Shown here: one piece after another, positions 8,501 to 16,174 of the stretch
Layout of the letters: the number at the start of each line of letters is the position of its first letter
Position numbering within the stretch: the first letter of the stretch is position 1
Position numbers and translations under genes: made by a program
Notes under the pieces: generated by a model
Databases searched by the model: none
What the model was told of the DNA's origin: nothing
What the model saw: the letters and a program-made list of their open reading frames with translations, nothing else
From: Deltaproteobacteria bacterium RBG_13_43_22
GTDB lineage: Bacteria; Desulfobacterota; RBG-13-43-22
DNA length: 64,000 bases
Reading direction: 5' to 3'
Assembly: GCA_001797675.1 (NCBI GenBank)
Contig: MGQB01000001.1
Span: forward strand, 1 to 64,000

Positions 8501-10678
8501 CTGCGTACCTTGAAACAAGAGTGGGGTGCCATGTGCGTGCGCGTGACTCCTGACGGACGATATGCAGTATCGGGCAGTGATCATGGTATGTTGAACGTCT
8601 GGAGCCTTGAGAGCGGTCAAAGCCTGCGGATCTTGAAAGGGCACACTGGTTCAATTTCTAGCGTGAGCTTGACGCCTGATGGAAAGCGTGCTGTCTCAGG
8701 GAGTTGGGACAAGTCGCTGCGCGTGTGGGATCTGCAGGACGGGCTATGTTTGTTTACCCTGGAAGGGCACACTGATTACTTTACTAGCGTGAGTTTGACG
8801 CCTGATGGACGACGCGCTGTGTCCGTGAGTAAAGACAAAACGTTACGGGTATGGGATTTGGAGAGTGGTAAGTGTCTTAAGTGTCTGTGGAAATCGGGAA
8901 ACAATCAATACTTGTCGCCATTCTTAAGGGTTGCAGTGACACCGGATGGTCGGCGTGCTGTGTCGTGCGATATAGACATGAGGGTGCTGGTATGGAACCT
9001 AGAGAGTGGACTATGCCAGCGTTTTTTGGAAGGGGCATTGCTAGCCAACCTAGCACCTGATGGGCGGCGTGCCGTGTTGGCGGATCGGGACGGCACGCTA
9101 TATGTGGGGGATCTGGAAAGCGGTCAGCGCCTTCGGATCTTGGCATGGCCGCCCGATTTCGACATATTTAAAGATGGATATATGATGTCGGATGGTCGTT
9201 TTGCGGTCTCAGCGAATGTGGGCAAACCGCTTCAAGTGTGGGACCCGGAAACGGGCCAATCTCTGCGGACCCTGGAAGCGTACAGTTCTCGGGTCACGGA
9301 GGTGAGTTTGACTCTGGACTGCCGGTGCGCTGTATCGGGGAGTTGGGATGGCACTTTGCGAGTATGGAATATAGAGAACGGACAAGGACAGCAGCACGTG
9401 GAACGACACATGGGCGACGTGAATTGTGTGAGCGTGACGCCTGATGGTCGGCGAGCTGTTTCAGCTAGTGATGACGGCACATTGCGCGTATGGGACACGG
9501 TGAGTAGCCAATGTCTGCGGATCTTGAGCGGCCACGCCAATAGGGTTAACTGTGTAAGCGTGACGCCTGACGGAAAGCATGCTGTATCAGGGAGCTGGGA
9601 CATGACGCTGCGAGTGTGGGATCTGGAAAGTGGTCAGTGCCTACGAATCTTAGAAGGACATACTGACGTGGTCAATTGTGTGAGTGTGACCTCGGACGGA
9701 TTACACGCTGTCTCGACTACTGGCCGTGGACTCGACCCAACCAACCTTGACAACACGCTACGGGTGTGGAACTTGGAGAGCGGGCAATGTTTGCGAACCT
9801 TGAATGCAGAGAAGCCAGGCGGCATCCATAGCTTGAGCGTGATACCTGGCTCAATGCGCGTGGTGTTAGGTATTGGTGACGGGAGTCTGATGTTATGGGA
9901 CCTGGAGAGCGGGGAATGCCGAAGGACCTCGGAAGCACATAAAGGGATGATGAGTAGTGTGAGTGTAACACAGGATGGGTGGTACGTAGTATCGGGAGGT
10001 TGGGATAAAACGATGCGCGTCTGGAGCACTGAGAGCGGTATCCGCCTGCAGACCTTGAAAGGGAACACTGGTAAAATTTCTAGCGTGAGCGTGACTCCAG
10101 ATGGAACGCGCGCTGTGTCAGGGAGCTGGGACAGTACGATCTGGACGTGGGACCTGGATCTTAAGAATATGTTTCCAGAGCTTCTATCCTACTTTCTTGC
10201 TCCCGCCCCGATTCTTTCTGTTGCCATATCTCCTTCGGGGTCTTTGGTTGTGTGCGGAACAAGCGCTGGTGAAGTATTATTCATGGAACTGCGTGGCATC
10301 AAGTTCGGTACAAATATTGAACCCCAACCTATTCTTTCTCAGGATGAAGGGTTAAGAGGTGCGCTTGCAGCTAACATAGAGAAATCCATAAAAACTAGGA
10401 TTCATGAGGAGGATCGAAAAGTTGAAAACGGACAAGAGAAATCGCAATCTTCTATCTTATGCCCACATTGTGGCGGATCGGCCCACAAAAATAGCATGAC
10501 TGGTGCATGGCTGGGTTTTTTATCGATGCTCATTGTATCCATCCTGTTACCGTTACATAGCCTTTGGTGGTTATTCCTTTCAATTCCAATGGGGTTTTTA
10601 GCAATATTTGTTTGTATTCCGCATTTATTTACACCCTACCATTGTAAATCATGCGGTAGTGTGTCTAAGATGAAGTAG
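5528..10678 (+). CDS. DUF4062 - STAND/NACHT-like NTPase - 14x WD40 protein with membrane zinc-ribbon tail
   Basis: 1716 aa. I start at ATG 5528 (AAAGGCG upstream) rather than track start 5492, which lacks a ribosome site. Order: DUF4062 effector-like domain (about 8-110; VHIFISSTFNDMHAERDYL); STAND-type NTPase with P-loop APAGMGKS near 375 and Walker B IIVLDALNQLE near 478; helical region with charged linker; then 14 WD40 repeats (about 1000-1570, unit VTPDGRRAVSGSWD..LRVW), enough for two seven-bladed propellers. The C-terminus has CPHC, two membrane helices, then CKSC. STAND proteins with repeat sensors act as immune receptors. Here the WD40 array would sense and DUF4062, possibly TIR-related, would act; this is inference. 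The WD40 segment looks more GC-rich than the N-terminal half. Confidence 0.8.
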   Translation: MEKTKISVEWQKVHIFISSTFNDMHAERDYLVKKVFPKLQDWCEKRKIRMVDIDLRWGVSETDTMNKKVVSTCLRNIDKCRPFFICLLGQRRGWVPKRDDISDDTFKDFPEIKNYADNASVTEMEILHALIDPLHKTRSCLQEESGEYYDPVKHAFFYLRDPSYLDFLPSTPDLLRKAYTNELDELIEDISRQTADNELKTWREKKIPATNRPVRNYNVKWNSEAQTPELRTPLTSSSDEPKSKVSAKWRRLWKLAGIDLEDRDISIPEGLREKAEKFNTTFTKGRLGEFKAENKELSDIIFSDLTEAIRERFYDHIDIVEAESVDETDLQKEIDQQEQFVALNSVGFIQRTGDFDQLDAYAADNSQKLFVLTAPAGMGKSMFLAKWVDRYRTKVNSESNESIHFRFIGQSDKSTAFYNIWYSLLEEIKEHTGKLEDEIIKDEQGNEDRLEAIPTDPVELHNSLYDILRKIGTRGKTIIVLDALNQLETGLKDLNWLQSELPEGINMIVSFKRGTEDTDAEKLYGILKDSAVISEIKPFESTDDRKKLIDEYLMQYLKELDQKHINALLEIEASKNPLFLKIVLNELRIFGAFLNIKDKIRNDFGNDPLSAFEGVLKRLENDPAYSSIPPKISVPLIFGLLANSRYGLSADELVHMLLDTLGYERKDENLNQIKETVYLNLRQIRPYLSRKEGRYDFFYESFKIAALKRYANEKSNYQISGLMQGKVQSDINAEIVTLKIKDWHKILADYFYKLPLWVKKNSNNGGQNQEQESSREADYNDDPNKRKVSELPYHLTMAEDWGSVEETLCNLWFVEAKVRAGMVFELQQDYADALRRFPEMQEKKRKEEEQQNKIKKYTDELIAYSKAWSERRRQLALGKAIIEVEPQHPEPPPSCRMWTQDEIDLECQRIIENPTPLDTLSIFNGFVISQCHTLIENGSGRWRGFVLQHALNYSPAGAVHDAAALILPTLQRPYFSRRWSIDERTNPIPALLRTLKQEWGAMCVRVTPDGRYAVSGSDHGMLNVWSLESGQSLRILKGHTGSISSVSLTPDGKRAVSGSWDKSLRVWDLQDGLCLFTLEGHTDYFTSVSLTPDGRRAVSVSKDKTLRVWDLESGKCLKCLWKSGNNQYLSPFLRVAVTPDGRRAVSCDIDMRVLVWNLESGLCQRFLEGALLANLAPDGRRAVLADRDGTLYVGDLESGQRLRILAWPPDFDIFKDGYMMSDGRFAVSANVGKPLQVWDPETGQSLRTLEAYSSRVTEVSLTLDCRCAVSGSWDGTLRVWNIENGQGQQHVERHMGDVNCVSVTPDGRRAVSASDDGTLRVWDTVSSQCLRILSGHANRVNCVSVTPDGKHAVSGSWDMTLRVWDLESGQCLRILEGHTDVVNCVSVTSDGLHAVSTTGRGLDPTNLDNTLRVWNLESGQCLRTLNAEKPGGIHSLSVIPGSMRVVLGIGDGSLMLWDLESGECRRTSEAHKGMMSSVSVTQDGWYVVSGGWDKTMRVWSTESGIRLQTLKGNTGKISSVSVTPDGTRAVSGSWDSTIWTWDLDLKNMFPELLSYFLAPAPILSVAISPSGSLVVCGTSAGEVLFMELRGIKFGTNIEPQPILSQDEGLRGALAANIEKSIKTRIHEEDRKVENGQEKSQSSILCPHCGGSAHKNSMTGAWLGFLSMLIVSILLPLHSLWWLFLSIPMGFLAIFVCIPHLFTPYHCKSCGSVSKMK

Positions 10679-10804
10679 GCCCCGGGTCAAATCTTAAATA
10701 TGGACAAACTCCAAGAATCGTTCCTGTCTTGGATATTATTTCCAAATCTTCCATAAAAATATCTGGCCATAGGAAAGATCATTCTTCCCAAAACTGGGAA
10801 ACCA

Positions 10805-10826
10805 TTGGGGTCAGGTCTATTTTCTT
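10805..10826 (+). repeat. Left inverted repeat of RAYT element
   Basis: TTGGGGTCAGGTCTAT plus 6 bp matches the reverse complement of 11717-11738 at 21 of 22 positions. It marks the left edge of the transposase unit. Confidence 0.85.
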
Positions 10827-10859
10827 GACATTAAGGTTCCAGGCTGTTAAGGGTTACTT

Positions 10860-11726
10860 ATGGCCCGTCCTTTACGCATAGAGTTTCCCGGTGCGGTTTA
10901 TCATATCACCAGTCGAGGGAATGACCGCAAAGAGATTTTTGAGGATGATTTGGATCGGAAGGCCTTTCTCGAAATCCTTTACCGTGTCTGCACCCGCTAT
11001 CACTGGCTTTGTCATGCCTTTTGCCTGATGGATAATCATTATCACCTGCTGATCGAAACACCGGAAGGAAACCTTTCCATAGGAATGAGACAGTTAAACG
11101 GTGTTTATACCCAGGCCTTCAATAGGGTTCATGGTAGGGTTGGACATTTGTTTCAAGGTCGATTTAAGGGGATTGTGGTGCAGAAGGACAGTCATCTTCT
11201 TGAGGCATCCCGTTATATTGTTATCAACCCGATACGGGCCAAGCTCGTCAAAAATCCCAATCAGTGGATATGGAGCAGTTATTCGGCAACGGCCGGGCAG
11301 GGAAGTTCTCCCCCCTTTCTTACCGTAGATTGGGTTTTGGGGCAACTTGCGTCCGAAAGAAAGATCGCAGAAAGAATCTATCGCGAGTTTGTAAGGGCAG
11401 GAATACGAGCAGAATCCATTTGGAAGGATTTGAGAGGTCAAAGCATTCTGGGGGAGGATGATTTTGTGGTAGGAATGAGGAGCCATATTGCGGGTAAAGA
11501 ACACATCCCCGAGATATCAAAAAGGCAACGCTTCATAAACAGGCCCATCCTGACAAAGATTTTTACCACCGAGGTGCTTCAAAGCAAAGAAGCGAGAGAT
11601 GAACGAATTATTGAGGCGGTGGAGAGATACGGATATTCCCAGAAACAAATCGCTGATCATTTAGGGCTTCATTTTGCCTCGATAAGCCGAATTATACGAA
11701 AAAAAGAAACAATGTTAAGAATATAG
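10860..11726 (+). CDS. REP-associated tyrosine transposase (RAYT, Y1_Tnp family)
   Basis: 288 aa. Single-strand DNA transposase of the IS200/IS605-like Y1 superfamily. The N-terminus MARPLRIEFPGAVYHITSRG is the standard RAYT opening. The metal-binding HUH-like site is MDNHYHLLIE (about 58-67). The catalytic tyrosine is probably in ASRYIVINPIRA (about 120). A C-terminal helix-turn-helix, YSQKQIADHLGLHFASISRI, follows (about 258-277). The length is usual for the family and the frame is intact, so it may be active. RAYTs are thought to spread small palindromic REP elements, and such palindromes occur elsewhere in this window (13771, 13846, 13879, 33190, 58275). Confidence 0.92.
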   Translation: MARPLRIEFPGAVYHITSRGNDRKEIFEDDLDRKAFLEILYRVCTRYHWLCHAFCLMDNHYHLLIETPEGNLSIGMRQLNGVYTQAFNRVHGRVGHLFQGRFKGIVVQKDSHLLEASRYIVINPIRAKLVKNPNQWIWSSYSATAGQGSSPPFLTVDWVLGQLASERKIAERIYREFVRAGIRAESIWKDLRGQSILGEDDFVVGMRSHIAGKEHIPEISKRQRFINRPILTKIFTTEVLQSKEARDERIIEAVERYGYSQKQIADHLGLHFASISRIIRKKETMLRI

Positions 11727-11738
11727 ACCTGACCCCAA
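11717..11738 (-). repeat. Right inverted repeat of RAYT element
   Basis: Contains ATAGACCTGACCCCAA, the exact complement of the 16-bp core at 10805. It overlaps the transposase TAG stop at 11724-11726. Confidence 0.85.
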
Positions 11739-11787
11739 CGAACACTTATTTCCCGGAAAACAGTAAATACGGAATATACAATATTTC

Positions 11788-11819
11788 TTGACAAAAGCAA
11801 TTTATCCGAATAAATTGCT
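11788..11819 (+). promoter_or_regulatory. Candidate promoter with operator-like palindrome for the DUF4143 ATPase
   Basis: TTGACA at 11788-11793 is followed 17 bp later by TAAATT, a plausible sigma-70 promoter. The arms AGCAATTTAT (11796-11805) and ATAAATTGCT (11810-11819) are perfect reverse complements with a 4-bp spacer. They cover the spacer and -10 just before the ATG at 11826. Binding here would block transcription; the binding protein is unknown. Confidence 0.5.
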
Positions 11820-11825
11820 CTTACT

Positions 11826-12965
11826 ATGAAAATTAAAAAAAGACTTTTGGACCTCAACTTGCCGCCCGGGAAATCCGCTTTCCTATGGGGCCCACGCAAA
11901 GTCGGGAAAACCTATTGGATTTCCCATACCTTGTCAGGCGTTGAGATTATCGATTTATTGAAAACCGACGTTTTAGCGGAATATATCACCCGCCCGGCGC
12001 TTTTGCGGGAACGCTACCAAAATCACAAAGGTCTCATAGTCATTGACGAAATTCAAAAAATCCCTCCTCTTCTCGATGAAGTCCATTGGCTTATTGAAAA
12101 TAGAAATTTATCGTTTATATTAACCGGCTCCAGTGCCCGAAAATTGCGCCGGGGACATGCCAACCTGTTGGGCGGCCGGGCCTGGCGAAGGACTATGACC
12201 CCCCTTTCCTATGAGGAAGTAACCGGTTTTAGTCTGGAACGAATTATGGTTTCCGGGCTGCTCCCGCCCCACTTTCTCTCCCCTGATCCCATCGAAGAAA
12301 TACGCTCTTATGTTGCCGATTACCTTAAGGAGGAAATTGTTGCTGAAGCCCTGACTCAAAATATTCCTGCCTTTAATGAATTTTTAAGGGTGGCGGCGAT
12401 TACTTCCAGCGAGTTGATCAATTATGTGAACATCGCCAGGGAAACAGGGGTTTCCCATAGAGTTGTTCGTACTTATTTTGATATTCTGGAAGATACTTAT
12501 CTGGGTTTTAGGATTCCTCCTTGGAAGAAGTCGCAAAACCGGCGCATGATCACTACCGAAAAATTTTATTTATTCGATGTGGGTATAGCCAATTATTTGG
12601 CCAGACATCAACCTAAAATCGGAAGCCCTGAATTCGGCAAGGCCTTCGAACACTATATTTTGATGGAATTAAAAGCCTACCAAGCCTATCGCAATCCCGA
12701 AATGGCCATAACCTTCTGGCGGACATCAACCGGACGTGAAGTGGACTTCATTCTTAACGACAAGGCACTGGCACTGGAAGTAAAGGGTTCATCCCGCATT
12801 CACGAAAGCGATATCGGTTCTTTGCAGGCCCTGTTAGATGACGGACCGGTTAAAAAATGTTGTTTGGTTTGCCTGGAAAAGCAGCCGCGCCATTTGACAA
12901 AAAAGGTCGAATCGATCCCCTGGCAAATGTTCGTCGAACGGTTATGGAACGGTGAATTTGAATAA
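11826..12965 (+). CDS. AAA_14 / DUF4143 ATP-binding protein
   Basis: 379 aa. Domain order is an AAA_14-type P-loop ATPase (GPRKVGKT at about 20-27; Walker B LIVIDEIQKIPPL at about 67; sensor FILTGSSARKLRR) followed by a C-terminal DUF4143 domain. That domain has a restriction-endonuclease-like core (FWRTSTGREVDFILND ... ALEVKGS, the D-ExK pattern). The family is widespread in prokaryotes, often in mobile or defence-related regions, and its role is unresolved. It stands alone after the transposase, with its own candidate promoter and palindrome. There is no clear Shine-Dalgarno before the ATG. Confidence 0.85.
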   Translation: MKIKKRLLDLNLPPGKSAFLWGPRKVGKTYWISHTLSGVEIIDLLKTDVLAEYITRPALLRERYQNHKGLIVIDEIQKIPPLLDEVHWLIENRNLSFILTGSSARKLRRGHANLLGGRAWRRTMTPLSYEEVTGFSLERIMVSGLLPPHFLSPDPIEEIRSYVADYLKEEIVAEALTQNIPAFNEFLRVAAITSSELINYVNIARETGVSHRVVRTYFDILEDTYLGFRIPPWKKSQNRRMITTEKFYLFDVGIANYLARHQPKIGSPEFGKAFEHYILMELKAYQAYRNPEMAITFWRTSTGREVDFILNDKALALEVKGSSRIHESDIGSLQALLDDGPVKKCCLVCLEKQPRHLTKKVESIPWQMFVERLWNGEFE

Positions 12966-13072
12966 ACATGGCGGTCTTTCCCGCATCCACTTTTATTACT
13001 TCCCCTTTTCAGCTCAGGTTTAATTACAAAACCCAACACTTCAGCTCGGACTTTTTCCCTTAACCACAGGTT

Positions 13073-13732
13073 TTAAGAGGGGAGATTTTCTTTTTCCACT
13101 TTACGCTTAAGTACCCCCAGGGATTTTACTCGAGGCAGTTCCAGAAAACGTCCCGAGGCCAGGGCCTTTTGGTAAACCTGAAAAGGGGCTTGTCCCCCTT
13201 TTTGGGGATCTTCGAAAATATCATGAATGAGCAAAAAGCCTTCAGGCAGGATATGTTTGGCCCAGTTTTGGTAATCTTTATAGGCCGATTCAAAGGAGTG
13301 CCCGCCGTCAATAAAAACCAGGCTGAGCGGCGTAGACCACCTCCGGGCAGCCAGGGCGGAACTGCAGACCATTGGAACGATGGTTTCTTCCAACCCGGCT
13401 TTTTCAATGGTTTTTCTAAAGAAAGGGAAGGTATCTATGCGGCCGCTAACCGAATCGAGCAATTCAGGATCGAAATATTCTTGGCCGGGCTGCTGTTCTT
13501 CGGAACCCCTGTGGTGGTCGATGGAAAAAAGGACTCCCTGGCGGGCCTTGCATCCCAGACCCAGATAGATGCTGGATTTACCGCAATAACTGCCGATTTC
13601 CAGACAGGGACCCCGGCGAGCGGCCTCCTTGGCCGTATGGTAGAGGAACAGCCCTTCTTCCTCGTCCAGAAATCCTTTGACCTCCTGAATTAATTCAAAA
13701 GGAAGATCTTCTTTAGGCATTATAATGGACAT
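13073..13732 (-). CDS. Class I SAM-dependent methyltransferase (Methyltransf_24-like)
   Basis: 219 aa from the ATG at 13732. The track start at 13837 would translate repeat DNA, so I reject the extension. Motif I is CLEIGSYCGKSSIYLG. An acidic residue in LFSIDHHRG and the later LVFIDGGHSFESAYKDYQNW match the Methyltransf_24 pattern seen in sugar and cell-surface methyltransferases. The substrate is unknown. It is cytoplasmic, with no signal peptide. Upstream lies a cluster of GC-rich palindromes (13771-13895). ATG 13720 is an alternative start; neither has a strong ribosome site. Confidence 0.75.
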   Translation of the reverse strand: MSIIMPKEDLPFELIQEVKGFLDEEEGLFLYHTAKEAARRGPCLEIGSYCGKSSIYLGLGCKARQGVLFSIDHHRGSEEQQPGQEYFDPELLDSVSGRIDTFPFFRKTIEKAGLEETIVPMVCSSALAARRWSTPLSLVFIDGGHSFESAYKDYQNWAKHILPEGFLLIHDIFEDPQKGGQAPFQVYQKALASGRFLELPRVKSLGVLKRKVEKENLPS

Positions 13733-13770
13733 GTAAAAGTTATAAAATGGGACGGCAAAGTAAAAAGCTC

Positions 13771-13895
13771 TCCCGCCAAAGGCGGGACTAGGCGCGCAAA
13801 TCCTGAGGAATGAGGCGTACAGTGAAGTACGCTGCAATAAGCCTGCCCCGCTGAAAAGCGGGGAAGGATGTAGCGCAATCCCGCGAAGCGCGGGA
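13771..13895. repeat. Cluster of three REP-like GC palindromes
   Basis: Three short hairpins lie within 125 bp: TCCCGCCAAAGGCGGGA (13771-13787), CCCCGCTGAAAAGCGGGG (13846-13863) and TCCCGCGAAGCGCGGGA (13879-13895). All share a CCCGC/GCGGG stem with a 3-6 nt loop. They sit between two minus-strand genes and resemble REP-type elements. Similar units are at 14423, 33190 and 58275. Confidence 0.75.
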
Positions 13896-13922
13896 CAGAT
13901 GGACTTTTTAAGAAGCCGTTAT

Positions 13923-14324
13923 TTATGCCTCGTAGAAATAATCAATCTCCAATTGCTCGCTGGCAGATTTTCCTTTTCCGATGATGATGGCAGAGGTCAG
14001 CCAGCGATAGCGCTCATTTCCGGTCACCATTTTTACATAGGTATCCTTGATTTCTCCATCACGGTGGTATCCGGCAATCACAACACTGATATTCACGCCG
14101 TCATGGGTAACTATGGCAGCCCTGATACTGATCTCGGCAACGCCATCCGATCGGCTGAGGATGTAATCGACCCCCCGCATTTTCCCTGACAATACCCCTC
14201 CGGAAAGGTCTCCTTCGAAATAAGCATCAAATCTCTTTCCGACAGGCGTATTCCCAAAATAAATCAGTTCGGTCACCTTTCCCTTGAAAGACGACAGCAG
14301 TTCCAAACGATTGATTGAAAACAC
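13923..14324 (-). CDS. DUF3237 family protein
   Basis: 133 aa when started at GTG 14324, which has GGAGG 8 nt upstream. The track's longer ORF to 14402 reads into a repeat shared with 58265-58340, giving the same spurious WCRELQ peptide. The body (YFGNTPVGKRFDAYFEGDLSGGVLSGKMRGVDYILSRSDG in parts, then AIVTHDGVNISVVIAGYH) fits DUF3237, a small beta-barrel family found near degradation pathways of aromatic or CoA-linked compounds. No enzyme activity is established. It follows the radical SAM gene in the same direction. Confidence 0.75.
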   Translation of the reverse strand: MFSINRLELLSSFKGKVTELIYFGNTPVGKRFDAYFEGDLSGGVLSGKMRGVDYILSRSDGVAEISIRAAIVTHDGVNISVVIAGYHRDGEIKDTYVKMVTGNERYRWLTSAIIIGKGKSASEQLEIDYFYEA

Positions 14325-14340
14325 GATCCATTCCTCCTTT

Positions 14341-14392
14341 TGAAGCTCCCTGCACCAAAGTGCAGTCTCGCAGGGCGGGATTCCAGGCAAGA
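14341..14392 (-). repeat. Dispersed palindromic leader repeat (copy near DUF3237)
   Basis: On the minus strand it reads TGGAATCCCGC ... GACTGCAC ... GGTGCAGGGAGCTTCA. The same order of blocks occurs on the plus strand at 58270-58340, also directly upstream of a ribosome site and start codon. Confidence 0.65.
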
Positions 14393-14422
14393 TAAATTTC
14401 AATTATTGAAATTTGCCCGCTT

Positions 14423-14441
14423 ATCCCGCTGAAGACGGGAT
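14423..14441. repeat. REP-like palindrome at the end of the radical SAM gene
   Basis: ATCCCGCTGAAGACGGGAT, a 6-bp stem with a 7-nt loop, abuts the stop of the radical SAM gene. It is a smaller relative of the TCCCGC palindromes. Confidence 0.5.
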
Positions 14442-16069
14442 CAGGCCGTTGGGGTGACGGGGATGCGCTCGCTTTCCATGTTCAGGTAATCCAACCAAGT
14501 CCAACAAACCAACCCATTCTGTGTAGAACAGATCAGATTGCCTTGACCGACCGCAAAACTTAAAGCCTTATGAACTTGATCCCTCCCGGAATCGGTTGAG
14601 TTCCATACCCGGTCAACCAGCCTGTCCAGCGAATCTTCTTCGGAAACAAAGCGGTCGGTTCTTGGCCATGTCCCCTTTTCTTCAACAGCCCTGCTCATCA
14701 TCAGGTCATTGATCACGGCAATATGTTCCAATTTGGTCAGCTCCCAGGCCTCTGATTCGGCAACTTCTCCCTTTTCCCTGCGTTGCTTAATCAGGCCAAG
14801 CCGATCCAGGTATTTCTTTTCCCAGGAAATAACCAACTCATCCAGCATTTTCTTGGTTACCGAAGGGGTCTCAACGATAGCCCTATTGGCATGATATTGG
14901 GACCAGTCATGGGTTAGTATACTCAGGCCGAGGGCATCCATTTTTTCTCGAATCTCTGTTCCTGGAAAAGGGGCTAAAAGATGAAAGCCGGATGATCCTC
15001 CAATACTACCGATTTTTTCACCAAAATCAACCGTCTGCCTCAAAGTCTCCGGTGTTTCACCGGGAAGGCCCAGGATAAAGGTAAAATGGGCCTCTACCCC
15101 CACCTCCCGGCAGAGGTTGGCAGCCTCAAGCACCTGTTCGAGGTCGATCTTTTTCTTGAGAGTTTTTAAGATATCCGGATTGCCGGTTTCCACTCCGAAA
15201 CTTACCGCATAACATCCAGCCTTCTTCATCTCTATCAAGAGTTCTCTGGAGATGGTATCGACCCGTGAAAAAGAGGTCCAATTTGCCTTCAGTTTACGCT
15301 TTCGTATTTCATGACAGACCGCCAGACAGTGGTCCTTGCTGGCCGTAAAGAGATCGTCGACGATGTTGATTTGTTGAAAGTTCAATCCGCAAAGATATTC
15401 CAACTCATCTACAACCTTCTTGGGATTTCGATAACGGACTCGTGCTCCGACCATCTTTCTTCCCACACAAAAGATGCATTGAAAGGGACAACCCCGGCTC
15501 GTGGTCATCGTAATGGGCATACCAAGGGCCCGGTATCGGCCCAATGGAAAATAATGCCTCGCCGGCACAGGCAGGGAATCCAATTCGAGGGTCGGTTCCC
15601 GGGGTCCCGTTCTGACGACTTCCGGGCCTTGGCGATAAACGATTCCCTTGATCCTGCTCCAATCTCTGCCTTGCTCCGTTTCCCTAACCAAATCAACGGC
15701 GGTGTGTTCGCCTTCTCCCAGGACAACGAAATCCAATTCAGGCAGGCTATTCATAGCCCCTTCGGCCCAAAAGGTGACATGCGGACCGCCCATAACCGTC
15801 AGGATGTCGGGATTGAGGGCTTTGACCGCCTGAATGATTTGAGCTGCGCTGTCATAGGTCATGGTAACGGAAGTGGCGCCTACCAAGTTAGGCCGGAAAT
15901 CCCGCAGGACCGATTCCAGAATCTTTTTACTGAAGGGAAATACGGTAAAATCAATCACCCTGGTCTCAATCCCCGCCTCCTCAAGTGCTCCGGCCAGGAA
16001 TGCCAGTCCTAAAGAAGGGGAAGGGTTTTCGGATATCGGGCAATAGGGATTAATCAGCAGAAAGCGCAT
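14441..16069 (-). CDS. B12-binding-domain radical SAM protein
   Basis: 542 aa. The N-terminal cobalamin-binding-type Rossmann domain (about 1-140; LLINPYCPISENPSPSLGLAFLAGAL) is followed by a radical SAM domain with CPFQCIFC (CxxxCxxC, about residue 195) that binds the SAM [4Fe-4S] cluster. Such proteins (BchE / P-methylase / hopanoid-type) carry out methyl transfer or rearrangements on unactivated carbons. The product cannot be named from sequence. The cobalamin motif DxHxxG is not obvious, so B12 use is uncertain. It probably shares regulation with the TetR gene 105 bp upstream. Confidence 0.85.
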   Translation of the reverse strand: MRFLLINPYCPISENPSPSLGLAFLAGALEEAGIETRVIDFTVFPFSKKILESVLRDFRPNLVGATSVTMTYDSAAQIIQAVKALNPDILTVMGGPHVTFWAEGAMNSLPELDFVVLGEGEHTAVDLVRETEQGRDWSRIKGIVYRQGPEVVRTGPREPTLELDSLPVPARHYFPLGRYRALGMPITMTTSRGCPFQCIFCVGRKMVGARVRYRNPKKVVDELEYLCGLNFQQINIVDDLFTASKDHCLAVCHEIRKRKLKANWTSFSRVDTISRELLIEMKKAGCYAVSFGVETGNPDILKTLKKKIDLEQVLEAANLCREVGVEAHFTFILGLPGETPETLRQTVDFGEKIGSIGGSSGFHLLAPFPGTEIREKMDALGLSILTHDWSQYHANRAIVETPSVTKKMLDELVISWEKKYLDRLGLIKQRREKGEVAESEAWELTKLEHIAVINDLMMSRAVEEKGTWPRTDRFVSEEDSLDRLVDRVWNSTDSGRDQVHKALSFAVGQGNLICSTQNGLVCWTWLDYLNMESERIPVTPTA

Positions 16070-16174
16070 TGATTTCCTCTATATTTCGGCTTTGGTGGGC
16101 GTATCAACCAAATTTGAAGAAAATAAGAAAGGCTCTTATATTGTGAAATGGTTTCGGGGTCAATATCCAATGTC

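Larger units (their letters stand above)
10805..11738 (+). mobile_element. RAYT-type (IS200-like) transposase unit
   Basis: A single transposase gene bounded by a 22-bp near-perfect inverted repeat (core GGGGTCAGGTCT). It lies between the RyR/SLOG/DUF4062 cassette and the DUF4143 ATPase. The right repeat overlaps the transposase stop codon. No target duplication is expected for Y1 transposases, and I see none. Confidence 0.75.

Noticed and set aside
13169-13693. 174-aa plus-strand ORF opposite the methyltransferase
   Set aside because: Antisense shadow of a recognisable methyltransferase.
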